A DNA stretch of 64,000 nt from CAYWBI01 sp964456445 (lineage in GTDB: Bacteria; Calditrichota; Calditrichia; Calditrichales; J004). The stretch spans positions 9,500-73,499 of the forward strand of contig CAYWBI010000004.1 in NCBI GenBank assembly GCA_964456445.1, in the 5' to 3' direction. The notes beneath the pieces were generated by a model that worked only from the letters and a program-made list of their open reading frames with translations, did no database searches and was not told where the DNA came from. A program made the translations under genes and the position numbers. Positions 35,885-45,256 of the stretch are shown here, in pieces. The first letter of the stretch is position 1. Each line of letters starts with the position of its first letter.

Positions 35885-38800
35885 ATGTATAAAATTCAAA
35901 AATTTGCTCTTTTTTTATCCTTATTATTGCTTTACACAATTTCCGCCAGCCCTCTTCCTCAGGATATTAAATTAATATCTTCATCATCAAATTCCGATAT
36001 TTATGAATATACCATGCATGGCCTCGCATTATCAACACAGACATTTGACGGCCGAAACTATCAAAAACCCTGGTTTAATAATGCTTCACTCTCCGATGAC
36101 AGCAGTGATTTTTTGCCCGGCCGATCTTTTCTTTTCGGGCTGCCTACAACGGGGGATATCCGGGCAACAATCCTTTCTTTTAGCGAAAAAAAAATTTTTA
36201 ACATCTATATCCGCCGAGTGTCCGAAAGCCGTAACACTATAAATACACAATCCAACTTGCAAAGCGGAACAAAATTAGATGATTATAATAAATCTATTTT
36301 GGAACTGGACGCCCCCGGCCGGTTCCGGGATATCCGTACCCGTAGTATTGTGCTAAGACCATTTATCTATGACGCCCGATCAAAAACATTAACGGTAAAA
36401 ACGCGTATTCGTTTTAAAATAAGTTACAGCGGGAACCCTGAATCTAAAACGGCATGGCGTCAGCGCGGGAAACTGGATCGTTTATATCCATCGCTTCTGG
36501 TTAATTTTGAGCGCTCACAACACTGGCAGCTAACCCACAGACAAAGCTTAAAGAAGGAAGCCGTTCCCGGCAACGGTCCTTTTTATCTTTTTGAAATTGA
36601 AAAAGACGGTCTGTATAAAATTACACCCGCCGCGCTAACAGCCAATGGCGTACCGCTTAATAATACGCCTATTGATGATTTATGTATCTACAACAACAGC
36701 GGCCATAAATTAAGCTTTGCCACCACGGTAAATGATTACAATCCGCCTTACAGCCAGCAAATTGCCACGTACGCCCATGATGGCAACAACAATGGATTGT
36801 TTGATGATGGCGACTATTTGTTGTTTTTCGCCAAAGGAGTGAACAGCTATTTTTATGAACCATCACAAACAGGCTTTCTTTTTCAGGAACACCCGTATGA
36901 TACAAAAAACCGTTTTGCCCTTTCGGTTGGCCAATCGAAGCGCCGTGCGATGCAAACGAATCCCGATGGTCCGATAAGCGGGGCTATGGTGCAGGACTAT
37001 GCCACGCAACGGTATCACCATGAAAACGATTTATACAATTTATTGAACTCCGGCCCGGACTGGTACGGTTTGCGCTTTTTTGGGTCGGCCCAGACCAAAA
37101 CGATCGGTTTTGAATTGCCGGGCTCCCCACTGGCAACACAGAGTGCATCAATAGCAATTCGTTTTAAAGGCGGAACCGGTATAAAATACCTCGAGCCCTC
37201 GTACACCTACCGCTGGACGGCCGGTTTGAACAACGATGAATTTCTGAGCAGCAGCCTTTTTTCCGGTTCAAGCGCGGTAACCTACAACCGTAGCCTATCA
37301 AACGGAACCTTAAAAAAAGGCGCCAACACATTAGCTGTCCAATTTAGCGGCTTCACGTTAAGAGGTTTAAGCAGCGAGGCCGCCGTTGCCTATTTGGATT
37401 GGTTCGACCTGACCTATAGCGCAAAAAACGAGGCAAACGCTGATTATTATGATTTTTTCACAGATAACACTACTCAGCCCATCCGCTATAAAATTACGAA
37501 TTTCGGTTCGGCCAGCGATATAATTGCCCTAAATGTCACTACCGCGCAGTCTCCGCAAATATTACTCGAAAATGCAACAGCGTCAAATGGGGAACTTAAT
37601 ATAGACATCCCGGCGTCCACGCCGAAGGAGATCGTCTGTGCCCGCCTGGGATCTACGGCAATAAAAGAGATAACCACATTTAAAACCTACAGCCCGCGCA
37701 GCAACCTTACCGATACCGGCAACCGCGCGGATTACCTGATTATTACCCGTAACTCGCTGCTGGATTATGGCCGGCAAATAGGCGCCTTGCGTGACAACCT
37801 GATAAGTAAGGCCGTTTCAATGGAAGATATTTATCTCTATTTCAATGCCGGTCTGCATGATCCCACGGCTATCAGAAACTTTATCCGCTATGCCTATAAC
37901 AACTGGCAGGGCCCGGCGCTCTCCTATGTACTGCTTCTCGGAGACGGCCACTATGATTATCGCCACATCAGTATTACCGACAGCATTGTTGTACCTGTAT
38001 TCGAAGTATTTGGCAAAGTGGAATTGGACAGCCGTGAAGTGGATCATTACTTTGCCCAATTGGAAACATCAAATAATGGCGCATCACAATCCACGATCCG
38101 GCCGTCAATTGCCCTGGGCCGTATCCCGGTGGAAAATGCCCAGGACGCCCAGGTGGCCCTGCAAAAACTGATCACCTATGACAAAAACCCACACAAAGAC
38201 GGTTGGCAGCTTCAGCTTACTTTCGTCGCAGACGATACGGTTAAGACCTTTGGATCAGAAACCTGGTTGCATCAACCACAGACCGAGACCCTGATCAAGA
38301 CCTCATATATACAAAAGTATCTCGAGAAGAAAATTTACCTGAGCGCTTATAAATCCGTGCCCGGTGGACGGCGTGTATTAAAACCCGACGCCACCAGGGA
38401 CCTGCTGGACCAAATCAACAACGGAACGCTTCTCCTGAATTATGTTGGCCATGGCTCGCCCACCACCTGGGCCGATGAAACCGTATTCAATTTCGAGCGG
38501 GATTATAACGAAGTCAATAATAGTGGCAAATATCCGTTTCTGGTGGCGGCCACCTGTGACTTTGGCGAGTTTGACAACCCGCATAATACAAGCTTCACCG
38601 AAGCATTGATCTGGAAACCCGACGCCGGCATTATTGGCGGCCTTGTTTCTACCCGGTTGGTTTATTCACAACCCAATTCTATTTTTAACCGTTATTTTTT
38701 CAGCAAGCTCTTTCCATCTAACGGTCCCACCAATATTGTTGGGGATGCTTTTGTACAAGCGCTGCATGTAAGCAGCGGTTCAAATGTAAATGACCAAAAA

Positions 38801-39877
38801 TTTCATTTGCTCGCCGACCCCACCATGCACCTTGCCGACCCCAAATTGCCCATGCAGATAGAGTCCGTTAAGCCGGACACACTTAAAGCCCTGTCCACGG
38901 TTGAGGTCAAGGCCACCATCAACGGTGGGTTATCACAAACCAGCTCCTTTACCGGCGGTGCAATAATTATTGTAAATGACGCCAAATTTGAACACGTGAA
39001 CACCGGCGGTGGCAAGGGATTGGATTACAATGTCCCGGGCCCCTTGATATTTAGGGGCGAGGTCAGTGTGGACGCAGGTAAGATGACCGGTCATTTTATC
39101 GTACCGAAATCAATCCGATACCAGAACAGAAAAACCGGGCGGATAACCATTTACGCCTGGGACGATAACAGCAATCAAACCGCGACGGCTTATGCCGATA
39201 CCTTATTATTTCTTGGTTCGGCCTCGCTGACGGCGGAATCCAACGGGCCCGAAATGGATATCTTTTTCGACGGACAGGAGAATTTTTCTTCCGGCGATAT
39301 CATTGCAGGTCAGCCATCCCTGATCATCCGTTTGCAGGATGAAAGCGGTATCAATGTTACCGGTCAGTTGGGGCATAAAATCCAATTGAGCATCGACGAC
39401 GACACGGAGATTGACGTTTCATCATTTTTTCAGTACGATCGTGACAGCTTCACCTCCGGTCAGGTGCGTTATGCCATCGCCGGGATAAAACAAGGTAAAC
39501 ACACGATCAGGGTCACCGCCTTTGACAACCTGAATAATCAAACGGTTGCACAAGCGGCTTTTATCCTTGAGGATAACCAGACGTTATACCTGGAGCGGGT
39601 TGTTAATTTCCCAAATCCATTTGCCACATCAACGTTGTTTACTTTTCAGACAAATCGGGACGGCGCGGATGCTGTCGTTAAAATTTACACCATCAATGGC
39701 CGCTTAATCCGGGAAATTGACGGCGCCTTTACCCAAACCGGGTTTAATAAAATTGAATGGAACGGCCTGGACGATGACGGCAACACCATTGCCAATGGCG
39801 TATATCTGTATAAAATTATCCTGACGGACGGCAAGCAAAAGAGCGAGAAGGTTGAAAAATTAGTTAAAGTGGAGTGA
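35885..39877 (+). CDS. PorU-like gingipain-family (C25) peptidase with T9SS sorting domain
   Basis: The 1330-residue protein has a signal peptide (1-22), a long beta-rich N-terminal region (about 25-610) and a peptidase C25 domain beginning at 'ADYLIITRNSLL' (about 616). It contains 'YVLLLGDGHYDYR', catalytic His856 in 'NYVGHGSPTTW' and Cys891 in 'VAATCDFGEFDNP'. An Ig-like region follows, then a C-terminal type A sorting domain ('NFPNPFATST', 'NGVYLYKIILTDGK'). The layout matches PorU, the T9SS sortase that cuts sorting domains and attaches cargo to the surface. It could alternatively be a secreted C25 cargo protease. The frame opens at TTG 35873; the ATG at 35885 starts the signal peptide. 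Confidence 0.88.
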   Translation: MYKIQKFALFLSLLLLYTISASPLPQDIKLISSSSNSDIYEYTMHGLALSTQTFDGRNYQKPWFNNASLSDDSSDFLPGRSFLFGLPTTGDIRATILSFSEKKIFNIYIRRVSESRNTINTQSNLQSGTKLDDYNKSILELDAPGRFRDIRTRSIVLRPFIYDARSKTLTVKTRIRFKISYSGNPESKTAWRQRGKLDRLYPSLLVNFERSQHWQLTHRQSLKKEAVPGNGPFYLFEIEKDGLYKITPAALTANGVPLNNTPIDDLCIYNNSGHKLSFATTVNDYNPPYSQQIATYAHDGNNNGLFDDGDYLLFFAKGVNSYFYEPSQTGFLFQEHPYDTKNRFALSVGQSKRRAMQTNPDGPISGAMVQDYATQRYHHENDLYNLLNSGPDWYGLRFFGSAQTKTIGFELPGSPLATQSASIAIRFKGGTGIKYLEPSYTYRWTAGLNNDEFLSSSLFSGSSAVTYNRSLSNGTLKKGANTLAVQFSGFTLRGLSSEAAVAYLDWFDLTYSAKNEANADYYDFFTDNTTQPIRYKITNFGSASDIIALNVTTAQSPQILLENATASNGELNIDIPASTPKEIVCARLGSTAIKEITTFKTYSPRSNLTDTGNRADYLIITRNSLLDYGRQIGALRDNLISKAVSMEDIYLYFNAGLHDPTAIRNFIRYAYNNWQGPALSYVLLLGDGHYDYRHISITDSIVVPVFEVFGKVELDSREVDHYFAQLETSNNGASQSTIRPSIALGRIPVENAQDAQVALQKLITYDKNPHKDGWQLQLTFVADDTVKTFGSETWLHQPQTETLIKTSYIQKYLEKKIYLSAYKSVPGGRRVLKPDATRDLLDQINNGTLLLNYVGHGSPTTWADETVFNFERDYNEVNNSGKYPFLVAATCDFGEFDNPHNTSFTEALIWKPDAGIIGGLVSTRLVYSQPNSIFNRYFFSKLFPSNGPTNIVGDAFVQALHVSSGSNVNDQKFHLLADPTMHLADPKLPMQIESVKPDTLKALSTVEVKATINGGLSQTSSFTGGAIIIVNDAKFEHVNTGGGKGLDYNVPGPLIFRGEVSVDAGKMTGHFIVPKSIRYQNRKTGRITIYAWDDNSNQTATAYADTLLFLGSASLTAESNGPEMDIFFDGQENFSSGDIIAGQPSLIIRLQDESGINVTGQLGHKIQLSIDDDTEIDVSSFFQYDRDSFTSGQVRYAIAGIKQGKHTIRVTAFDNLNNQTVAQAAFILEDNQTLYLERVVNFPNPFATSTLFTFQTNRDGADAVVKIYTINGRLIREIDGAFTQTGFNKIEWNGLDDDGNTIANGVYLYKIILTDGKQKSEKVEKLVKVE

Positions 39878-40240
39878 TAGGCCAGCCTGTTTTAGCTCTG
39901 ATTTTTATGGACCAAATGGATTTCGCTATAAATTTCGGCAAACAAAGATACTTTGACAATACAGCATCTTTGCCCATTCATTGCAGGGCACGAATTTTCT
40001 CCAGCAACCTTTCCCGTTAAAAAAGGCTTGTGCAGTAGATGGATAAAAACCCCGCACAGGTCAACCCTTGTTTTCCCTACCGGGACCAGCCGGCCCCAGT
40101 AAGGATTGGGATCATGTTTTTATATACGGGAGTTTAGTGTTTATAAATCTGTGGAAAGCAGAAGTTGAATATCCAATCTTCAATATTCTATTTTCAGTGA
40201 TTCTGTCCATTACAGTTGCATTAAAATAAAATGCATCTTC
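39878..40240. other. Convergent intergenic region, nothing recognised
   Basis: 363 bp between the ends of the PorU-like gene (plus) and the small minus-strand gene at 40241. Only a short TGCATT/AATGCA hairpin (about 40216-40234) is visible, without a T-run. Confidence 0.5.
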
Positions 40241-40471
40241 TCAGCATGCTTCAATGGGCCCGCAGAAAAAAAGCTTTACATCAATTCCTTCCACCTTTTC
40301 CGGAATCACATGCCTGAGCGATGTTTCATCTATGGAAACGCCGACGAGGATTCCGACCGCCCCATCGGCTATGGTTCCAATGCCAATTGATTCCACACCC
40401 CGTATTTGCAACCACTGGCTTTCATATTTTTTTTTGACCGTTTTTACACGGGACAAAATTTCATTTTCCAT
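40241..40471 (-). CDS. Small protein resembling the N-terminal domain of the adjacent trypsin-like protease
   Basis: The 76-residue protein starts with a charged helix and then 'VESIGIGTIADGAVGILVGVSIDE ... VIPEKVEGIDVKLFFCGPIEA'. The same layout is found in residues 25-82 of the protease encoded upstream ('NVVATGIGYKI ... DDICIICSV ... VPPSVDGILTDVFTTGP'), so it looks like a free copy of that domain. Its ATG overlaps the protease stop by one base (TAATG), so the two are translationally coupled. An inhibitor, chaperone or second-substrate role is conceivable, but nothing in the sequence decides. It has no signal peptide. Confidence 0.75.
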   Translation of the reverse strand: MENEILSRVKTVKKKYESQWLQIRGVESIGIGTIADGAVGILVGVSIDETSLRHVIPEKVEGIDVKLFFCGPIEAC

Positions 40472-41517
40472 TATAAACCGACATTTAATAACTCGAACAC
40501 ATTTTGGATGCGGTTGATGATGGTCGTATTGGAGCTTCCGGCAAAAAGCAGCCCGACAATTTCATTCTGCTCGTTTAGGATCGCCGAACCACTGTCGCCA
40601 CCGGCGCTTATATTTCCGGCCATAATCTGATCCGTAAAAGTGGCATTTTTACCCGATCCATAGTTCACAACACTTGTTACATCAATTTGCTGGATGGTTC
40701 CGTTGGTCAAACCGGTTGTCCTCCCACTTTTTTTTATCGCCAGACCAAGCGTTCCATCGGCCACGCCTTCGATGGGGCCGATTTCCAGGATGTCATCCAA
40801 AATATCATTATCGCTGATGGGCTTTGCTATTGCACAATCTACCTTGTTTCCGGTCGCCTGTGCAGCAGTAGAGACATCTTGTTCATCCGCATAAACGGCC
40901 ATTAATCTGGATTTCCTTCCGGCAGCGGAGGAGAGGCTGTTTAATACGGCCGCGGCGCCATTGGCCAGGGAGCATGTGCTTCCATTTCCGGGCGGTGGGG
41001 TTTCCCCATCAAATACAATCGGAATAAAATCATATAAACTGGCTATAACATCCGCCGGACGTGCACCACCGTCGGTCGGGCCTGGCTGAAGAATGTCATC
41101 ACCAATATCTGCCTGATTGCTATTGGCCAACACATGATTATTGGACAAAACCATACGCATGCCATCCCTGCGTACCACACACCCGAAGGTACCGGCGGTG
41201 ATCGCATAATGTCCGATACTCACCCCACCCGGCGCGGGACGTTTACGCTCTTTATGATTTTGAAACACCGTAAGCGGTCCTGTTGTAAACACATCGGTCA
41301 ATATGCCATCGACCGATGGCGGGACGCGATCGTTTACACCCAATGCGCTCACCGTTGCTTTGGACCCAACCGAACAAATTATACATATATCGTCTGTTTG
41401 ACGTCCATTTGTAATTTTGTATCCTATCCCCGTAGCCACCACGTTGGCTTTTTTCATTAATTGCCGACGGGCAGAATTTAATACACCACGGACTTCTTCA
41501 ATGTTCATGGCCATCAT
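40471..41517 (-). CDS. Trypsin-like (S1-fold, Nal1-type) serine protease
   Basis: The 348-residue protein has an N-terminal alpha/beta domain (about 5-85) of the kind found before many bacterial chymotrypsin-fold proteases. The catalytic domain has His128 ('LSNNHVLAN'), Asp227 ('VDCAIAKP') and Ser309 ('SAGGDSGSAIL'), plus 'KSGRTTGLTNGTI', typical for this glutamyl-endopeptidase/Nal1-like group. There is no signal peptide, so it appears cytoplasmic, which is unusual for trypsin-like enzymes and means its substrates are internal. GGAGGTGA precedes three candidate starts (41517, 41514 and 41508); spacing slightly favours 41514. Translationally coupled to the small gene downstream. Confidence 0.87.
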   Translation of the reverse strand: MMAMNIEEVRGVLNSARRQLMKKANVVATGIGYKITNGRQTDDICIICSVGSKATVSALGVNDRVPPSVDGILTDVFTTGPLTVFQNHKERKRPAPGGVSIGHYAITAGTFGCVVRRDGMRMVLSNNHVLANSNQADIGDDILQPGPTDGGARPADVIASLYDFIPIVFDGETPPPGNGSTCSLANGAAAVLNSLSSAAGRKSRLMAVYADEQDVSTAAQATGNKVDCAIAKPISDNDILDDILEIGPIEGVADGTLGLAIKKSGRTTGLTNGTIQQIDVTSVVNYGSGKNATFTDQIMAGNISAGGDSGSAILNEQNEIVGLLFAGSSNTTIINRIQNVFELLNVGL

Positions 41518-41860
41518 TCACCTCCATTAGTATTTAAACGATTACAATCCATCGATTGATTTTGGGGGCGTCCATGCAGGTTATCCGGAATTAGCACACA
41601 AAATATGCGGAAAATCTTTCAAACCGTTTAAAAATTCTTTTTCTCTGGGAAATATCTTACGGGTTACCAGTTTCATTTGAAACAACAAAAGTCACAACCC
41701 ATAATATTTTCAATCCGGGAGAAAAAAGTTTTTAACAAAAACCCTATGATTCATAAACGCCCTGCAAGGTAAAAAAGAAGCCCTGGCCAGGGGAAGAGAA
41801 CAGACACAAACAGTGTAGGAGGAAGAGATGGGTTCAAACAACACTAAAAGAAAAGCAAAA
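41518..41860. other. Intergenic region, nothing recognised
   Basis: 343 bp between the protease start and the HU-LysM stop. A plus-strand GGAGGAAGAG-ATG at 41817-41830 opens a frame that runs antisense into the HU-LysM gene and is not supported as a gene. Confidence 0.5.
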
Positions 41861-43063
41861 TCAATGAATAGCGATAAGGTCCTTGTTGTCGATCTGCCTG
41901 GCAATGCTGCGTACATAGTCCGGATCATACTTATTTGCGGCATAAAGATGGTTCAATGCCTCATCCCTCCCAAGCGCCTTAAAGGATGTATAAGCAAGAA
42001 TGTGGCCTTTTGCCAATCGTGTAAGGGTTGCCTTGTCCAGTTTATTATTTTTTATGCTAAGCGCCGGAACAACCAAATTCATACCGGTTTTTACAAAATC
42101 CGGATTTTTAATCTTATCATGGTTTTGCAAAAGAATAAGTGGCCAAAGATAACCATCATGATAATGATGCGAAGCCAACTTCCACAAATTATCACCAAAT
42201 TTTGTATGCCGGGTTACCTGTTTGTAAACTTTTATTTTTTGCCCGGCAACGGCTTTGGCCGTATGGACAGGGGCTGTTTTCTTAACATTTCCTGACTGGG
42301 TTTTTGTTTCATTCGCGGGTTGATCTGTTTTACTGGCTACCGTTGGAGCCGGTGCCGGATGATTAACCTTTGCCTGATCCGCCATGATATCTTGTGTATC
42401 ATCATCGGTTTGCGTTTGAATATAAAAAAACAGAACGATAAGGATGGTCAGTACAGAGAAATATAATGCCGGTTTTCTAAGCGCCCCGGTGGTTTTTTCC
42501 AGCGGAAGGGATTTATCCGTGTCCTTCTGATTCAAATCTGATGTTACAGTCCCGGGGCCCCTTGATGAAGGAGAGGCGTTCCCCGCAACAGGCTTTTTAT
42601 CAACGGCTATATTTTCCGGGCCGGACTTTTGTTCGTTTGTTCCCGTTTCATTTTCCTCGGTAAATACCGTGCTAAAAAACGAACCGCTTATGTCCCTGTC
42701 GGGGGTCTTTTGGGCATGTGCATCTATACCTGAGGCCCGGGCGGGATCGATAAGCTGTGAACGTAAATGGCCGTATCTTTTATTGATTTGCTCCCTCAAC
42801 GACTTTTCCGGCTTAAACATAACCTTGCGGTGCGTAGGTATAACAAGTGGCTGCCCTGTGCGGATATTGCGACCGGTCCTTTGTGGCACATCCCTCAGTT
42901 TGAAGATTCCAAAACCACTCAACGTCACCGTGCCATCACGCAAAAGCCCATCACGAATGATAAGCGCCATCTCATTGACGAAATTTCGGGTATAACTGCT
43001 TGAGGTATGAGCGTCCTCCGTGATGGTGGTTATTAAACCGGAAAAAGATATCTTATTATTCAT
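41861..43063 (-). CDS. HU-type DNA-binding domain fused to a membrane helix and a periplasmic LysM domain
   Basis: The 400-residue protein has three parts. Residues 1-95 are an HU/IHF fold ('GTVTLSGFGIFKLRDVPQR', 'GRNIRTGQPLVIPTHRKVMFKP', which is the DNA-binding arm and core). Residues 100-195 are a polar, probably disordered linker. A single transmembrane helix lies at about 199-217, preceded by R/K and followed by D/E, so the HU end is cytoplasmic. After a Pro/Thr/Lys-rich stretch, a LysM domain (about 281-335, 'VTRHTKFGDNLWKLASHHYHD ... LVVPAL') should bind peptidoglycan in the periplasm, and a helical tail follows. It could tether DNA to the cell wall. It overlaps the upstream HU gene by 8 nt. 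Confidence 0.88.
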   Translation of the reverse strand: MNNKISFSGLITTITEDAHTSSSYTRNFVNEMALIIRDGLLRDGTVTLSGFGIFKLRDVPQRTGRNIRTGQPLVIPTHRKVMFKPEKSLREQINKRYGHLRSQLIDPARASGIDAHAQKTPDRDISGSFFSTVFTEENETGTNEQKSGPENIAVDKKPVAGNASPSSRGPGTVTSDLNQKDTDKSLPLEKTTGALRKPALYFSVLTILIVLFFYIQTQTDDDTQDIMADQAKVNHPAPAPTVASKTDQPANETKTQSGNVKKTAPVHTAKAVAGQKIKVYKQVTRHTKFGDNLWKLASHHYHDGYLWPLILLQNHDKIKNPDFVKTGMNLVVPALSIKNNKLDKATLTRLAKGHILAYTSFKALGRDEALNHLYAANKYDPDYVRSIARQIDNKDLIAIH

Positions 43064-43346
43064 CGCCCTGTTCCCTGTTTATTGCCTCTTTTAAGGCGCG
43101 TGCCGATATGAAATATCCCACTATTTTCCGTGGAATGAGTATCATGGCTTTTAAACGTGGATTATACCCCTTGCGATGGTTATGCTCCCGGACGCCAAAA
43201 GTGCCTAAGCCGGGAACGGAAAAACGATGATGGTCGCTCAGTTCTTTGCGAAAGCCGGAAATAACATGATTATACATGACTTTAACATTTTTTTGAGAAC
43301 GTCCATTGCGTTCAGAAAGGATTTTTATGAGTTCCCGGGTATTCAT
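43056..43346 (-). CDS. HU-family DNA-binding protein, 96 aa
   Basis: This single-domain HU-like protein opens with 'MNTRELIKILSERNGRSQKNVKVMYNHVI', the usual two-helix HU start. 'FSVPGLGTFGVREH' is the G-x-G-x-F turn, and 'RKGYNPRLKAMILIPRK' is the DNA-binding arm, with N-P in place. It is shorter in the arm than canonical HU but keeps the fold. HU proteins bend and compact DNA as dimers, so it may pair with the HU domain of the membrane fusion encoded immediately downstream (8-nt overlap). Confidence 0.85.
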   Translation of the reverse strand: MNTRELIKILSERNGRSQKNVKVMYNHVISGFRKELSDHHRFSVPGLGTFGVREHNHRKGYNPRLKAMILIPRKIVGYFISARALKEAINREQGDE

Positions 43347-43896
43347 ATAACTACCTGTCTTTATAAAATGATTGTTGAATACCGTGTGGTAAAGAAAATT
43401 TACAATGAAAAATTATAAGCTAATTTTTACATCTTGTCAAATATATCATCGGCGGATGAAAGATAGGCAATAGTTTGAAATAAAAAAATTGTCCATGCGT
43501 TTTTTCCCTTGGGCAATATCTATGGGACTTTAATACTATCCCGGCTTGATAAAAACGGTACAGGGAGTGGGAGGGCAACACGAAAAAAACAGCCATAATT
43601 ACGGATAAATACAATGTACAATTTGGCGCTACTGGCTTTTGTGTGGAAATAGAACAGGCCTATTAAGAAACCTGAATGCTCCTGAATTAAAAATGAATGA
43701 AAACCATTGGATTTTGATTTCGTTTTAATAAGCAAATGGTACGGACAAGTCAATCACTTGACTTTCAATCAAATTGTTTTTCTTCTTTGAATAGCCCGGG
43801 GACGAACGATCCGGTTGACTCATCGGGGCTTTAGCCCCTGAAGTTGTCGGGCTAAAGCCCCCATCTGATACATGCAGGAAGGCAAACAAAACAAAG
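43347..43896. other. Intergenic region with one long palindromic repeat
   Basis: 550 bp between the HU gene start and the stop of the last gene of the glycan island. Apart from the hairpin at 43825-43861 I see no gene or RNA. The part next to 43346 should carry the HU operon promoter. Confidence 0.5.
43825..43861. repeat. REP-like hairpin GGGGCTTTAGCCC / GGGCTAAAGCCCC
   Basis: Arms 43825-43837 and 43849-43861 pair over 13 bp around an 11-nt loop, and each arm is itself nearly palindromic. The GGGCTTTAGCCC type is a common dispersed intergenic repeat. It lies 35 nt past the end of the glycan operon and could stabilise its mRNA, but no U-run follows. Confidence 0.65.
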
Positions 43897-45246
43897 CTAC
43901 AACAGTTGCGCGGCCTTGTTTTCTTCACCTGTTTTAACATAAAGCCCGGCCAGGCGTCTGCTGACCTGGGAATTTTCCGGTGCCTGAATATGCAACGCTT
44001 CGTAAATATTGATTGCCCGGTCCAGTTTTCCTGTTTTTATATATAGGATGCCCAGCAGATCCAATACATCCAAACGGCTGGGTGCCTGTTGAAAAGCATT
44101 GGTCAGCAAGCTTTCTGCCCGGATAAATTTGCCGCGTTGTAAAAAAGCCTTGCCCGCTTGCACCTTTAAAGCAATATCGTCCGGCCGATCGGCGATCAAG
44201 CCGGCATAAAGCGCTTCCGCCCTGGGGAAATTTCCATTCATCAGTTCCAGTTCTGCCTGGGCATAATCCAGTTTTTCTTTTCCAAGTAAAACATCCGTGC
44301 CTATTTGCCAGCCATGTATTTGGATGTATGATTCGCTTGTACGAATGGACTCGAGCGCCTTTAGCGCTTTGGAAAATTTATTGCTGTTTTTATATATTTT
44401 GTAGAGCAAATAATAACCGCCCACCTGCTTCTCTTCCAGGGTTACGGATTTTTCTGCCAGGTCCAGGGCCGTTTCGTTTTGATTCAGATTGAGACAGCTC
44501 TCTGCCCAAACGTTGAGCAATGTCGCTGTAAGTTCTTTATTAAGCTGACGTAAGGCATAAGCTTTTTCAAAATGAGGCAGTGCGAGCCGCGGTTGATCCA
44601 TCAGATTATATTGTTGGGCCAGGGTGAAGTGGGCATAAGCACTGTTTGGATTTTCACGTACCATCCGTTCCAATAGACGGCCATTCCGCTTGTGTTTCTC
44701 TTTGGTAATATCCTCTTCCAGCGCATAACCAAGATGGTCAATATGTATCGGCATCCTGCGGCTTTCCACTTTTCCCGGCTGACGGGACATTAACTGCTCA
44801 TGTATGATCCCCTTAAAAGATATCCCTTTATGATTTGTAAACAATCGATAGGCGGTACTGATGTGGACGGCAGCATCATCATTCGATGCATTATTGATCT
44901 GAACCTGGCCAATAACCGGACGTTTTTCATGGGGATTTAATTTCTTTAGAAAACCGCACGCATCCGGCGATAATCTTTCATCCGCATCCAGCCATAAAAT
45001 CCAATCACCAGTGGCAGGTTTAATAGACGCATTCCGCGCGGCAGAAAAATCATCGCACCAATCAAAACTGTGAACATTGGCACCATATTTTTTAGCAATG
45101 GCAACCGTACGGTCTGTCGAACCTGTATCAACAACGATCAATTGGCTGGCAACATTTTTAACACTGCGCAGGCAATCTTCCAAAAATCGTTCTTCATTTT
45201 TAGTAATCAGGCAAACGCTTAATGATGCCTCTGACACATTTTTCAT
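43897..45246 (-). CDS. GT2 glycosyltransferase with C-terminal TPR repeats
   Basis: The 449-residue protein has a GT-A fold family 2 domain (about 8-230): 'SLSVCLITKNEERFLEDCLRSV', 'LIVVDTGSTDRTVAIAKKYGA', 'FSAARNASIK' and the metal/nucleotide site 'WILWLDADERLSP'. About five TPR units follow (240-449). There is no membrane helix, so it acts in the cytoplasm on a nucleotide-sugar donor, probably with TPR-mediated contact to a protein acceptor or partner. GT2-TPR proteins of this type occur in flagellin and cell-surface glycosylation loci. AGGAAG precedes the ATG, 10 nt after the preceding gene; it is the last gene of the island. Confidence 0.9.
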   Translation of the reverse strand: MKNVSEASLSVCLITKNEERFLEDCLRSVKNVASQLIVVDTGSTDRTVAIAKKYGANVHSFDWCDDFSAARNASIKPATGDWILWLDADERLSPDACGFLKKLNPHEKRPVIGQVQINNASNDDAAVHISTAYRLFTNHKGISFKGIIHEQLMSRQPGKVESRRMPIHIDHLGYALEEDITKEKHKRNGRLLERMVRENPNSAYAHFTLAQQYNLMDQPRLALPHFEKAYALRQLNKELTATLLNVWAESCLNLNQNETALDLAEKSVTLEEKQVGGYYLLYKIYKNSNKFSKALKALESIRTSESYIQIHGWQIGTDVLLGKEKLDYAQAELELMNGNFPRAEALYAGLIADRPDDIALKVQAGKAFLQRGKFIRAESLLTNAFQQAPSRLDVLDLLGILYIKTGKLDRAINIYEALHIQAPENSQVSRRLAGLYVKTGEENKAAQLL

Positions 45247-45256
45247 TTACTTCTTC

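Noticed and set aside
41828..42295. Plus-strand open frame with a good GGAGGAAGAG site before its ATG
   Set aside because: Almost entirely antisense to the well-supported HU-LysM gene; its translation shows no domain or plausible composition.
43825..43861. Terminator for the glycan operon
   Set aside because: The stem is strong, but no U-run follows on the minus strand; better explained as a REP-like repeat.
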